NCBI RefSeq assembly: GCF_000242895.2 | Contig: NC_021171.1 | Coordinates: forward strand, 2,762,001 to 2,826,000 | Direction: 5' to 3' | Length of the DNA stretch: 64,000 bases | Source: Bacillus sp. 1NLA3E | GTDB taxonomy: Bacteria > Bacillota > Bacilli > Bacillales > Cytobacillaceae | In this document: positions 34,364 to 42,830 of the stretch, in pieces | How positions within the stretch are numbered: the first letter of the stretch is position 1 | Layout: each line of letters opens with the position of its first letter | Program-made: the position numbers and the translations under genes | Notes under the pieces: model-generated | Database searches by the model: none | What the model was told of the DNA's origin: nothing | What the model saw: only the letters and a program-made list of their open reading frames with translations

Positions 34364-34702
34364 CTAACTATTAAATCCACCAACAACAATTGTTATGCTC
34401 CAGCATTCCAAATGGTTCATATCATAAAACTTCAAAATAGACACCCTTAGCTCATTGATATCTGGCGGGATTTTTACATCTTGTTGAATTAAATAGTTTA
34501 GCAACTGATTTTCTGAATACTCTTCTAGATCTTGGGTAAGTAGATAATAGGTAATAAAAGTATACCCATCCTCTTCCCATGCTTGAGCCACCATTGGACG
34601 TCCATCTTTTAAATAACAAGTATTTTCCCAAATTGTACTGGAGTTATCAGATTCAACAGCACCATTTATTTTTGGAACATTGTATATTTGGCTTCTCTGC
34701 AT
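34364..34702 (-). CDS. Hypothetical protein, 112 residues
   Basis: Not recognised. The ATG is well placed behind AAAAGGAGGTTAGGAAA and a terminator follows, so it is probably a real monocistronic gene. The protein is soluble and mildly acidic, with alternating hydrophobic stretches (YTFITYYLLTQDLEEY; SITIVVGGF) that suggest a small alpha/beta fold; KDGRPMVAQAWEEDGYTFI resembles the beta-hairpin style of small Bacillus proteins of unknown function. No signal peptide, membrane segment or metal motif. Confidence 0.65.
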   Translation of the reverse strand: MQRSQIYNVPKINGAVESDNSSTIWENTCYLKDGRPMVAQAWEEDGYTFITYYLLTQDLEEYSENQLLNYLIQQDVKIPPDINELRVSILKFYDMNHLECWSITIVVGGFNS

Positions 34703-34884
34703 TTTCCTAACCTCCTTTTCCTAACTTTATATTTAAACTTCGAAAATTTCGAAAATCTCCATTTTAACTATTATTGAATATTCATACTTTCATTGTATTA
34801 TAATTTTACTTTTAGGAAAAATACCAATATTGAATTTTTTGGGAATTTTTTAGCGTCATTTGAAGCTTTCAACAGTAATCAAAA

Positions 34885-34919
34885 AAAAGAGACGGTACAA
34901 TTTTGTACACGTCCCTTTT
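34885..34919 (-). terminator. Rho-independent terminator of ilvE
   Basis: Arms AAAAGAGACGGTACAA (34885-34900) and TTGTACACGTCCCTTTT (34903-34919) pair with one bulge. On the minus strand a T-run follows, 15 bp past the stop. Confidence 0.82.
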
Positions 34920-34933
34920 CAGTCTATTGAAAA

Positions 34934-36016
34934 TTAATTTTCTTTTACTTCAACAACCCAATTAAATGGATCTTCGATGATGCCATTTTGAATTCCTGTC
35001 AATGTACTGTACAATCTTGTTGAAATTTCGCCTGTTTCACCATTGTTAATGATAAGTTTTTCTCCATGCCACAAAAATTCGCCAACAGGAGAAATAACCG
35101 CTGCTGTCCCCGTTCCGAAGGCTTCTTCTAATTGTCCTTTTTTGTAAGCTTCATAAACTTCATCCATTGAAATTCTTCGTTCACTTACCGGTACATTCCA
35201 ATGAGTTAATAGCTGAAGGATAGAGTTTCTAGTAATCCCCTCTAAGATACTACCATTTAGAGCAGGAGTTACCACCTCACCGTTAATCTTAAAAAAGATG
35301 TTCATGCTTCCAACTTCTTCAATGTATTTCTTTTCTCGGCCGTCAAGCCATAAAACCTGAGAATAACCTTTTTCTTCAGCTATTTCCTGAGCTCTTAAAC
35401 TAGATGCATAATTACCACCTGTCTTGGCCGTTCCAGTTCCGCCTACAACTGTTCTAACAAACTCTTGTTCTACTGCAATATTTACTGGTGCTAAACCTTC
35501 TTTATAATAAGAACCAACTGGCGACATGATAATCATGAATTTATAATGACTGGAAGGATGTACTCCTAAATAAGGTTGTGTTGAAATGATAAATGGCCGA
35601 ATATAGAGTGAAGTACCTTCAGCCGTTGGAATCCAATCGCGCTCTAGCCATACCAATTTTTTTAATGCTTCCAAAGCTAGTCCTTCATCAATGTTAGGAA
35701 TGCATAATCGATCATTGGATAAATTTAATCTCTGGAAGTTTTTCTCTGGTCTGAATAACAAAATTTTCTGATCTTTTGTTCGGTAAGCTTTTAATCCTTC
35801 AAAAACGGTTTGCCCATAATGAAAGACAACTGAAGAAGGATCTAAAGAAATTGGCTGATACGGAATAATTTGTGGATCATGCCATCCTTTTCCTTCGGTG
35901 TAATCCATCATAAACATATGATCAGTAAATACTTTCCCAAACCCCAAGTTATTTGGATTTGGTTTTTCCTTTAACTTAGAACTTAATTGAATAACAATTT
36001 CATTATGCCCAGACAT
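34934..36016 (-). CDS. ilvE: Branched-chain amino acid aminotransferase
   Basis: A 360-residue class IV aminotransferase of the eukaryote-like/Bacillus IlvE (IlvK/YbgE) subgroup. Motifs: FGKVFTDHMFMMDY at the N-terminus, SSVVFHYGQTVFEGLKAYR, RLCIPNID, SLYIRPFIIST, GTGTAKTGGNYASSL with the PLP lysine, QVLWLDG, EEVGSMNIFF and GTAAVISPVG. It interconverts Leu, Ile and Val with their keto acids, for synthesis or for branched fatty acid precursors. ATG 36016 is chosen: AAGGAG lies 12 nt upstream and the N-terminus then matches the family; the frame is open to 36061. No T-box or CodY site was recognised upstream. The preceding 344 bp hold only the hairpin element at 36269. Confidence 0.9.
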   Translation of the reverse strand: MSGHNEIVIQLSSKLKEKPNPNNLGFGKVFTDHMFMMDYTEGKGWHDPQIIPYQPISLDPSSVVFHYGQTVFEGLKAYRTKDQKILLFRPEKNFQRLNLSNDRLCIPNIDEGLALEALKKLVWLERDWIPTAEGTSLYIRPFIISTQPYLGVHPSSHYKFMIIMSPVGSYYKEGLAPVNIAVEQEFVRTVVGGTGTAKTGGNYASSLRAQEIAEEKGYSQVLWLDGREKKYIEEVGSMNIFFKINGEVVTPALNGSILEGITRNSILQLLTHWNVPVSERRISMDEVYEAYKKGQLEEAFGTGTAAVISPVGEFLWHGEKLIINNGETGEISTRLYSTLTGIQNGIIEDPFNWVVEVKEN

Positions 36017-36268
36017 TATGTTTGTCGTCTCCTTATAAAAAAGTTTTGTTAAAACTTCCATAATTAAAATCTATAAAAGTTATTTTACATCTAAATAGTC
36101 GAATGGAACAACATTTTATCGAAAAAAATTGAAAATTTCCTAAAATGTATAAAACGGTAAGATTCAAATTATTTGTTGGAAAAATTTTTACAAAAAATTT
36201 CCAACCTTCTAAAAACAAAAATGTTAGCTTACGTCATAATTATCAATAAAATTGTATAAAATATTAAT

Positions 36269-36353
36269 GCCCCTTCTGAAACATTTCGCTTGTTGCGGGA
36301 CACTTAACCATTGTTCGGATCAGAAGGGGTAGGCGCCTGATATTTCAGGCGTC
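36269..36353. other. Two-hairpin structured intergenic element
   Basis: First hairpin: GCCCCTTCTGA (36269-36279) pairs with TCAGAAGGGG (36320-36329), enclosing a 40-nt loop with partial internal pairing. Second: GGCGCCTGA (36332-36340) pairs with TCAGGCGTC (36345-36353), 8 of 9 plus a wobble. They lie directly behind the arsR stop and could end that operon, but neither has a strong T-tract; a small structured RNA or remnant of a mobile element is also possible. Confidence 0.5.
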
Positions 36354-36361
36354 TTTCGTAT

Positions 36362-36715
36362 TTAATTCTTCTCTTTTATATCCTTTACGAAATCCTCGCT
36401 AAATTTATCTAACAATATGGCTGTATCAATTAGATGATTATTAAAGATTTGTCGAACTATATTTAAAAGATCGATGATCATTGGATCCCTTAATGAATAA
36501 AGGACCCGATTCCCATCTTTAGTGCCATTGACGATATTTTTACTACGCAAAATACTTAGTTGTTGTGAAACGGATGATCCCTCTGCCCCAGTGATCGTTA
36601 ATAATTCATTAACATTTTTATCACCTTCAGCTAGAATTTCAAGAATTCTTATCCTTAGTGGATGTGCAAGAGCCTTGAAGAAATCTGCTTTGAATTGCTG
36701 TAATTGTAAATTCAT
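36362..36715 (-). CDS. ArsR-family transcriptional regulator
   Basis: A 117-residue winged-helix repressor. FFKALAHPLRIRILEIL is the ArsR signature, followed by the recognition helix SSVSQQLSILRSKNIV and wing GTKDGNRVLYSL. The C-terminal half lacks the usual cysteine metal-binding set, so the signal may not be a metal. ATG 36715 follows TTGGAGGAGAAA; the frame is open to 36739. It is the second gene of an operon with a SulP transporter (32 bp upstream) and probably controls that operon. Confidence 0.85.
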   Translation of the reverse strand: MNLQLQQFKADFFKALAHPLRIRILEILAEGDKNVNELLTITGAEGSSVSQQLSILRSKNIVNGTKDGNRVLYSLRDPMIIDLLNIVRQIFNNHLIDTAILLDKFSEDFVKDIKEKN

Positions 36716-36747
36716 TTTCTCCTCCAATAAAAAAACCATTTCCTACA

Positions 36748-38493
36748 TTATACTTGAAGTCTCACTTTTCCTACCATCTCTTGGGGGTGCGATAAATGTG
36801 AACATTCTTGGAAGGCAAAATGTCTACAACCGACACACTTTTGATTATTCAAAGTGGTAATGGCATAGTTAATTGCTTCTCCTGTGTGCTCAAAGAAATG
36901 CTCTTTTCCGATTTGATTATCGAGACCAGTCTTGATGAAAACTCCCATAGGCTGTGATTGGAGTCCAGAAATAAGAATCGTTCCTCCTTGTTTTTTAAAG
37001 TGATGCACGATACTAGTTAGCGTTGCCTCTCCGGTGGTATCCATATAAGGAACCTTCCCCATGCGAAGAATTAAAACTAATGGTCGATGATTAATGGTTG
37101 ACATAATCGACTGTTCAAACATTTGTGCTGCACCAAAGAACAGTGGTCCTTCAATGGTAAACATACTTACTTGTGGACAATCATGACCATCGCTTACTAC
37201 ATTTGGACTCACTTTTTTCGTTTCTAATGTCAAGTCAGGTAGTACTTTTGCAACAGTCATTAATCCACTCATTCGCTTAACAAAAAGAATGGCCGCTAAA
37301 ACCAAACCAACTTCGACTGCAATTGTTAAATTCATAAAAACAGTTAATAAAAATGTAATGACTAAAATTAATGAATCACTCGACCTTGTCTGCAAAACAT
37401 GCGCAAATGATTTCTGCTCACTCATATTCCAAGCCACCACCATCAAAATTGGCGCCATGCTTGCCAACGGAATGAGCGAGGCATACGGAGCGAAGACTAC
37501 AAGTATAAAAAGAACGACTAACCCATGAATGATGCCTGACATGGACGAAACCGCACCATTTTTAATATTAGTAGCTGTTCTGGCTATTGCACCAGTTGCT
37601 GGAATTCCACCAAAAAGTGGTGTTATCATATTTGCTATCCCTTGACCGATTAACTCGCGGTTACTATTATGTTTTGTTCCTGACATTCCATCGGCTACAA
37701 CAGCTGAAAGCAGTGATTCTATTCCTCCTAGGATCGCAATGACAAACGCAGGTTGAATCATTTTAGTAATATTCTCCAGCGTGAATTCAGGAAAATGAAA
37801 GCTAGGAAGATTACTAGGGATTTGACCATATGCTGAGCCTATTGTTGCTACTTTATCAGGAAAAAGAAAAGCTGCGATAATCGTTGAAAATAAAAGTCCA
37901 ATTAAAGGTCCAGGAACCTTTGGAAACCATTTAGGTGTTATTAGAATTGTGATTAAGCAAATCGCTGCTGTCAGTATACTATATAGATTAATAGTATTGA
38001 TATGAGTAAAAATTTCGCCTATATTGGCGATAAATTCTTCATGCTTCTTTATTCCGGTCAAGCCTAAAAAGCTGGCAATCTGTCCTGTAAAGATAATAAC
38101 AGCAATTCCAGATGTAAAACCAATTGTAACAGGACGGGGGATGTATTTAATTAAGGAGCCTAACTTGAATACTCCCATTAAAAACAACATAATCCCTGCC
38201 ATAAATCCAGCAATTAATAAATTGTTGTAGCCATAGGTCATGACCACTCCTAATAACACTGGTATGAACGCCCCAGTTGGTCCTGCTATTTGAAATTTTG
38301 ATCCTCCAAAAAGCGAAATCAGAATTCCGGCAATGATCGTCGTATAAATTCCATATTCTGGTTTTACACCAGATGCAATTGCAAACGCCATTCCAAGTGG
38401 GATGGCAATAACACCGACGATCAATCCTGATAGAAAATCCTTTCTTAAGCTGTCGATAGAATAATGATTAAATCTGCCCAAAATTGATTTCAC
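36748..38493 (-). CDS. SulP-family anion transporter with C-terminal STAS domain
   Basis: A 581-residue SLC26/SulP protein with about 11-12 membrane helices (DFLSGLIVGVIAIPLGMAF at the start, KFQIAGPTGAFIPVLLG, GIESLLSAVVADGMSG, GGIPATGAIARTATNI). The C-terminal STAS domain (about 445-555) includes LRMGKVPYMDTTGEATLTSI. The last residues contain a cysteine/histidine cluster (CVGCRHFAFQEC). Family substrates are sulfate, bicarbonate or organic acids; pairing with an ArsR-type regulator is seen for several Bacillus SulP genes but does not fix the substrate. GTG 38493 follows GAGGAAGG. Confidence 0.85.
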   Translation of the reverse strand: MKSILGRFNHYSIDSLRKDFLSGLIVGVIAIPLGMAFAIASGVKPEYGIYTTIIAGILISLFGGSKFQIAGPTGAFIPVLLGVVMTYGYNNLLIAGFMAGIMLFLMGVFKLGSLIKYIPRPVTIGFTSGIAVIIFTGQIASFLGLTGIKKHEEFIANIGEIFTHINTINLYSILTAAICLITILITPKWFPKVPGPLIGLLFSTIIAAFLFPDKVATIGSAYGQIPSNLPSFHFPEFTLENITKMIQPAFVIAILGGIESLLSAVVADGMSGTKHNSNRELIGQGIANMITPLFGGIPATGAIARTATNIKNGAVSSMSGIIHGLVVLFILVVFAPYASLIPLASMAPILMVVAWNMSEQKSFAHVLQTRSSDSLILVITFLLTVFMNLTIAVEVGLVLAAILFVKRMSGLMTVAKVLPDLTLETKKVSPNVVSDGHDCPQVSMFTIEGPLFFGAAQMFEQSIMSTINHRPLVLILRMGKVPYMDTTGEATLTSIVHHFKKQGGTILISGLQSQPMGVFIKTGLDNQIGKEHFFEHTGEAINYAITTLNNQKCVGCRHFAFQECSHLSHPQEMVGKVRLQV

Positions 38494-38672
38494 AAATATA
38501 CCTTCCTCACAATATTTATATATTTGAATTTTTGAATATACGAAATATAATACTCCCTGTTTATTCTTTTGTCTAGAATAAAAAAGGAGACAATTTCAAT
38601 GTAAAATCGACAAAACTTTCCGATTTTTAGGCAGGGTCAAGCTTGCTTTAATCAAAAAAATCTCATGTAAGT

Positions 38673-39539
38673 TTATTGGGATTTCTCGTTCCCATTAATA
38701 AAATACTGTATAAATTCTATATCTTCCTGCGTTAAATCCCGTCCAAAGACATTTTTTACATCATCGATAATCAACTGAAGATTATTTCCATGGATTTTCA
38801 TACTATCGACAATCGCTCGACATTCCCGATTTTCTTGTAGAAACATATTATGGGAGATTGGTACCGAGTGCGAATGCAAATACCATGACGCCCCATAATT
38901 TTCAAGACGTTTTAACAGGGGCAAAACCTTAGCCTCTGTGTATTGTCGTTTATTTGAATAAATATCACAGGAGGTACAATCACCTAAAAACATAAACTTT
39001 TCTTCTTCCACATAAATAACTGTTGAATCCTCGGCATGGTCACCTCCGACATGGTCAATTCGGCAGGTAATGCCACCTAAATTGAGGATTAACTGTTTTG
39101 TAAATTGTATCGTTGGATTAACAATTTGAATTTGATCCCGGCGTTCTCCATACTCCTTTTTTATCATGTCCGAACAAAAAACGGTTTCCATTCCTGCATC
39201 AACCCGTTCACTCAATGAAACATCGTCCCAACTATACTGCTGTAAGCGAAGGATATTTTCCGCTGTTTTCTGATGGGCAACTATCGGCAATTTTAAGTAT
39301 GATAATCCAAAAATATGATCCCAATGCCAATGGGTTATTACTACAAAGGAAGGTTTGTTGATTCCGTGTCTAGATAATTCTTGTAAAAATAAACCAACAT
39401 GCTCTGGAGAATTCCCGCCATCGATCATTAAAACATATTGATTTCCAATTACTGCGCCCAATATGGGACGATCAGTTTCATGGGAGGCTGCTAAGCAGTA
39501 GATTCGCTCAGAAAACTTGATTAATTTTTGCTTTATCAT
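38673..39539 (-). CDS. MBL-fold metallohydrolase
   Basis: A 288-residue metallo-beta-lactamase-fold hydrolase. The metal motif is FVVITHWHWDHIFG (HxHxDH), with further ligands in DHVGGDHAEDSTVIY and MFLGDCTSCD, and a late histidine in WYLHSHSVPI. The N-terminus GAVIGNQYVLMIDGGNSPEH is the usual first strand pair. No additional domain is present, so substrate cannot be deduced; glyoxalase II, lactonase-like or phosphodiesterase activities are all found in this group. Monocistronic, 38-493 region spacing shows no link to sulP. Confidence 0.8.
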   Translation of the reverse strand: MIKQKLIKFSERIYCLAASHETDRPILGAVIGNQYVLMIDGGNSPEHVGLFLQELSRHGINKPSFVVITHWHWDHIFGLSYLKLPIVAHQKTAENILRLQQYSWDDVSLSERVDAGMETVFCSDMIKKEYGERRDQIQIVNPTIQFTKQLILNLGGITCRIDHVGGDHAEDSTVIYVEEEKFMFLGDCTSCDIYSNKRQYTEAKVLPLLKRLENYGASWYLHSHSVPISHNMFLQENRECRAIVDSMKIHGNNLQLIIDDVKNVFGRDLTQEDIEFIQYFINGNEKSQ

Positions 39540-39893
39540 GGATTTTTACTCCTCATTCCTGTGTTTTTATAGAAGTATCTTCCTGAAATGATATATTTAT
39601 TAATTTACTATTTACCGTTAAGTTAAATGGGACCTCAGTGAATACTTGTGAGCTATTTTGCTAGGTCGGTACACAGATTCTTCATATAATAAATTCCTCC
39701 TCATCGCCTTATTCTACCATTACCCTATTTCCTACCAAGTCCTATAATCTTTCAAATGGTATTTTGCTTTTGTAATTAGGCTATACATTGTGTTATAAAG
39801 TTATAAAGGAACAAATATTCATGCACCCTTGAAAGATACATAATAATCATTAGTAGATGGAGAAGTTGTTTTTTAAACAACAACTTTTTTTAA
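39540..39893. other. Leader region of cls with terminator-like hairpin
   Basis: This AT-rich stretch holds no gene. Near its end AGTTGTTT (39864-39871) pairs with AAACAACAACT (39875-39885, one bulged base), followed by seven T, only about 30 bp before the cls ribosome site. It may be a terminator for upstream transcription or an attenuator in the cls leader. Confidence 0.5.
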
Positions 39894-39921
39894 ATTGAAA
39901 TGGACAGGTCAAGAGGAGATT

Positions 39922-41370
39922 ATGATGCTAATAGTTATTTGGATTTTGGGGATATTTTTTGTACTGAATTTATTATTATCTGGTACTGTCGTTTTTTTAG
40001 AGCGGAGAAACATTAGCGCCACATGGGCGTGGCTATTGGTCCTTATATTCATCCCTGTGTTAGGTTTTGTACTATATATGGTTTTTGGCCAAAATTTAAG
40101 TAGACGGAGAATCTTTAATTGGGATAAACAGGAGCATACCTATTTACAAAGAGCCATTTTTTCCCAAATGAAGTTAATTGAAGAAAATCGATCACAATTT
40201 AACAACCCTCTTATTCATAAATATAAAGCCTTAATTTACCTAAATTTAAACAACGATGAGGCACTTTTTACACAAAATAACTCTCTTTCAATCTATACTG
40301 ATGGACATGAAAAATTTGAAGCCTTACTAAATGATATCAAACATGCAAAAGCGCACATACATTTACTCTATTACATTATCCGTGATGATGATTTAGGAAG
40401 AAAAATAGCTGATGCATTAGCTGAAAAAGCACAGGAAGGTGTCGAAGTCCGAATTCTCTTCGATGACAGCGGCTCAAAAAACTTATCGAAAAGGTTTAAA
40501 AAACAAATCGAACAAGCCGGTGGATCTATTGTTGCTTTTTTTCCAGGTAAAATCCCGTTAATTAATTTAAGGATTAATTATCGAAATCATCGTAAATTAG
40601 CAATCATAGATAGTAAAATTGGCTACATCGGAGGATTCAATATCGGCAATGAGTATTTAGGTTTGAATCCCAAATTTGGCTACTGGCGGGATACCCATTT
40701 ACGGATTCAAGGAGAAGCTGTTAATAATCTTCAGTCTCGGTTTATGCTTGATTGGAACCAAGCTTCCAAGGTAAAAATTTCATTTAAAGATTATTACTAT
40801 CCTACGCAAGTAAAATATGGTGAGGTTGGTATTCAGGTTGTTTCTAGTGGTCCGGATTCAGAGTGGGAACAGATAAAGCACAGTTACATAAAAATGATTC
40901 TTTCTGCCAAAAAATATGTATATATCCAAACCCCCTATCTAATCCCTGATGACAGCTTATTGGATGCCTTAAAAATCGCTTCCCTTTCAGGGGTTGATGT
41001 ACAAATTATGATACCTAATAAGCCTGACCATCCTTTTGTTTACTGGGCTACCTATTCTAATGCTGGGCAACTGTTAAAAGCAGGTGTTAAAATTTTCACC
41101 TATGAAAATGGATTCCTCCATGCGAAAATGATTGTTATTGATGATCAAATTGCTTCGGTTGGTACTGCCAATATTGATGTACGTAGTTTTCGTTTGAATT
41201 TTGAGGTGAATGCTTTTTTATATCATGCTGAAACCGTTAAGAAATTAGCACTAATTTTCAATGAAGATAAGCAGCTTTCATTAGAATTATCACTAAATAA
41301 ATATCAAAGTAGGTCCATTGTAATACGGATAAAAGAGTCCATCTCACGTTTATTATCACCAATTCTTTAA
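39922..41370 (+). CDS. cls: Cardiolipin synthase
   Basis: About 482 residues, as in B. subtilis ClsA. Two N-terminal membrane helices (IVIWILGIFFVLNLLLSG; WAWLLVLIFIPVLGFVLYMV) are followed by two phospholipase-D HKD motifs: NHRKLAIIDSKIGYIGG and HAKMIVIDDQIASVGTANID. It makes cardiolipin from two phosphatidylglycerols. GAGGAG precedes tandem ATGs at 39922 and 39925; the second has better spacing, the first the usual family length. The frame is open from 39895 without a ribosome site. Confidence 0.93.
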   Translation: MMLIVIWILGIFFVLNLLLSGTVVFLERRNISATWAWLLVLIFIPVLGFVLYMVFGQNLSRRRIFNWDKQEHTYLQRAIFSQMKLIEENRSQFNNPLIHKYKALIYLNLNNDEALFTQNNSLSIYTDGHEKFEALLNDIKHAKAHIHLLYYIIRDDDLGRKIADALAEKAQEGVEVRILFDDSGSKNLSKRFKKQIEQAGGSIVAFFPGKIPLINLRINYRNHRKLAIIDSKIGYIGGFNIGNEYLGLNPKFGYWRDTHLRIQGEAVNNLQSRFMLDWNQASKVKISFKDYYYPTQVKYGEVGIQVVSSGPDSEWEQIKHSYIKMILSAKKYVYIQTPYLIPDDSLLDALKIASLSGVDVQIMIPNKPDHPFVYWATYSNAGQLLKAGVKIFTYENGFLHAKMIVIDDQIASVGTANIDVRSFRLNFEVNAFLYHAETVKKLALIFNEDKQLSLELSLNKYQSRSIVIRIKESISRLLSPIL

Positions 41371-41454
41371 TTCGTTTTAACTTTCAACATAGATAAGGCT
41401 GTTTAACATGACGTTGAGCAGCTTCTCCTCATATTGATAGTTCATTTTAAAAAA

Positions 41455-41601
41455 TTAACTAGGGTCAACTTCATCCCAGGAAAATCTTGTAACGCTTGTA
41501 TATTCACCCTCTTTTATTTCATCCTCAGTCGCTTTTTGTTCAAGCTCTTCATTATCGTTCATTCCCGGTGCTAAGGTAGGTTCGTTATTTTTCTTCTTCA
41601 T
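41455..41601 (-). CDS. Small acidic hypothetical protein, 48 residues
   Basis: ATG 41601 lies behind AGGGGGTAGTGAA and the frame ends at TAA 41455. The product begins MKKKNNEPTLAPGMNDNEEL and ends VTRFSWDEVDPS; it is hydrophilic, strongly acidic and probably unstructured. Not recognised, but the ribosome site, Lys-start and codon use look genuine. It follows the acidic 41627 gene on the same strand by 25 bp and is likely co-transcribed with it. Confidence 0.6.
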   Translation of the reverse strand: MKKKNNEPTLAPGMNDNEELEQKATEDEIKEGEYTSVTRFSWDEVDPS

Positions 41602-41626
41602 TTCACTACCCCCTTCAACGAAATTT

Positions 41627-42289
41627 TTATGAGTAATCGAAATCTGTTAATTTATCCATATGACTAGCAACCATTGCAATAATTGTACTTGCCTCTTCCT
41701 TACTAAAAATGAAATTGGACTCATCCTTGATTAATTCTTCATCCTCGGTCCAAATCCGGTTAATTCTCCGCAATACTCCATCCCCTGTTTCTGTTATTAT
41801 GCCAAATTGATATGTAACTTCAACCTCATCTTCTTGAACAAATGCTGTAACCTCTGGGGTCTCCCACTCGACATCAATTTCTTCAAAAATGTCGGAGTAA
41901 TCATCAGTGTCCTCTTCTAATTCATATTCATCACCAATTTGATCGTCATGATATATATCCTCATCCTCTTCATCATCGTCATTAATATAGTCATGGAGGC
42001 TCTCATGTACAGCATCAATAATATCCTCAATGTCATATAAGACGGTTCTCGATGTGAGACCTAAATCCGGATCAAACGATTCAAAGAAAAAATCCTCATG
42101 TGCAGGATCGTACGAGATCGTCGAAAAATAGATTCTTTCCTCTTCTTCTGTTTCCACAAAAAATTCAATCCTTGGAAATTTTGCTCCTCTTTCCACACTC
42201 ATATGTCCAACTTGATCATACTTTGCGCAAATTGATTCGAGATGTTCTTGAAGTTCACCTGTAACTCGATCAAACCATTCTAAAGACAT
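41627..42289 (-). CDS. Acidic hypothetical protein, ~220 residues
   Basis: Not recognised as a named family. The N-terminal part (to ~105) looks like a compact alpha/beta domain (FPRIEFFVETEEEERIYFST, SFDPDLGLTSRTVLYDIEDI). A central run (about 106-135) is almost all Asp/Glu (INDDDEEDEDIY). The C-terminal part has strands VEVTYQFGIITETGDGVL and the helix FSKEEASTIIAMVASHM. ATG 42289 is chosen because AAAGGGGAG lies 9 nt upstream; earlier ATGs at 42298 and 42295 touch the site. Likely cytoplasmic, and upstream of the 48-residue protein. Confidence 0.65.
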   Translation of the reverse strand: MSLEWFDRVTGELQEHLESICAKYDQVGHMSVERGAKFPRIEFFVETEEEERIYFSTISYDPAHEDFFFESFDPDLGLTSRTVLYDIEDIIDAVHESLHDYINDDDEEDEDIYHDDQIGDEYELEEDTDDYSDIFEEIDVEWETPEVTAFVQEDEVEVTYQFGIITETGDGVLRRINRIWTEDEELIKDESNFIFSKEEASTIIAMVASHMDKLTDFDYS

Positions 42290-42363
42290 GTTCATCATCT
42301 CCCCTTTGTGACGTTAAGGTTAGTTTTTACCTTTTTTAAAATTATATGTCTGATAAGAAGATA

Positions 42364-42404
42364 AAAAAAAGCCGCTTTATCCTTTTGATAGGTAAGCAGC
42401 TTGT
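42364..42404 (-). terminator. Rho-independent terminator of the HesB-like gene
   Basis: On the minus strand AAGCTGCTT and AAGCGGCTT pair with one wobble, with further inner pairing, followed by a run of eight T. Confidence 0.65.
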
Positions 42405-42435
42405 TAATACCATGAATTTTTAACTATGTATAGAT

Positions 42436-42738
42436 TTAATGATGATGATGGCTATCTTTAGAAGGATTTGTGATAATAAATTCCTCTTTTGGAACTTGGA
42501 AGTATTGAATCCACACTCCATCTAAATATTCCTCACGTTTGTCTAGCAATATATCGATACCTTTATCCGTCTTTACAATCTCATCATGTTCAGTTGGCTC
42601 ATCAAACTTTATGTCATAATGAGCATGGTCTCCATGCATATGAGTGACATAAACTCGAAGCATCTTTCCCTCTGCCGCCTCACCTTCAAGCATTTCTTTT
42701 AATACCTTTGCTGCGATGCGATTAATTTTACACTTCAT
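42436..42738 (-). CDS. HesB/IscA-like fold protein without cysteines, His-rich
   Basis: A 100-residue protein with the layout of the iron-sulfur biogenesis (HesB/IscA) fold: INRIAAKVLKEMLEGEAAEG helix, KMLRVYVTHMHGDHAHYDIK strands, DEIVKTDKGIDILLDKRE and the closing DGVWIQYFQVPKEEFIITNP. The three cysteines that hold iron or clusters in IscA proteins are missing (only one Cys, at position 3), while His is abundant (HMHGDHAH and terminal HHHH). It may bind another metal or have lost cluster function. AAAGGTGATTTTGAA precedes the ATG. Family assignment is moderate. Confidence 0.6.
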   Translation of the reverse strand: MKCKINRIAAKVLKEMLEGEAAEGKMLRVYVTHMHGDHAHYDIKFDEPTEHDEIVKTDKGIDILLDKREEYLDGVWIQYFQVPKEEFIITNPSKDSHHHH

Positions 42739-42830
42739 TTCAAAATCACCTTTTTGTTTTTCTTTTTATCATAGCTTGTTTTTACTATAAAATCAAAAAC
42801 TATGTTAGCAAAACATTTACCGGAAGCAAC

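Noticed and set aside
36017-36268. T-box leader upstream of ilvE
   Set aside because: No T-box core sequence and no terminator/antiterminator pair with specifier loop were seen in the leader.
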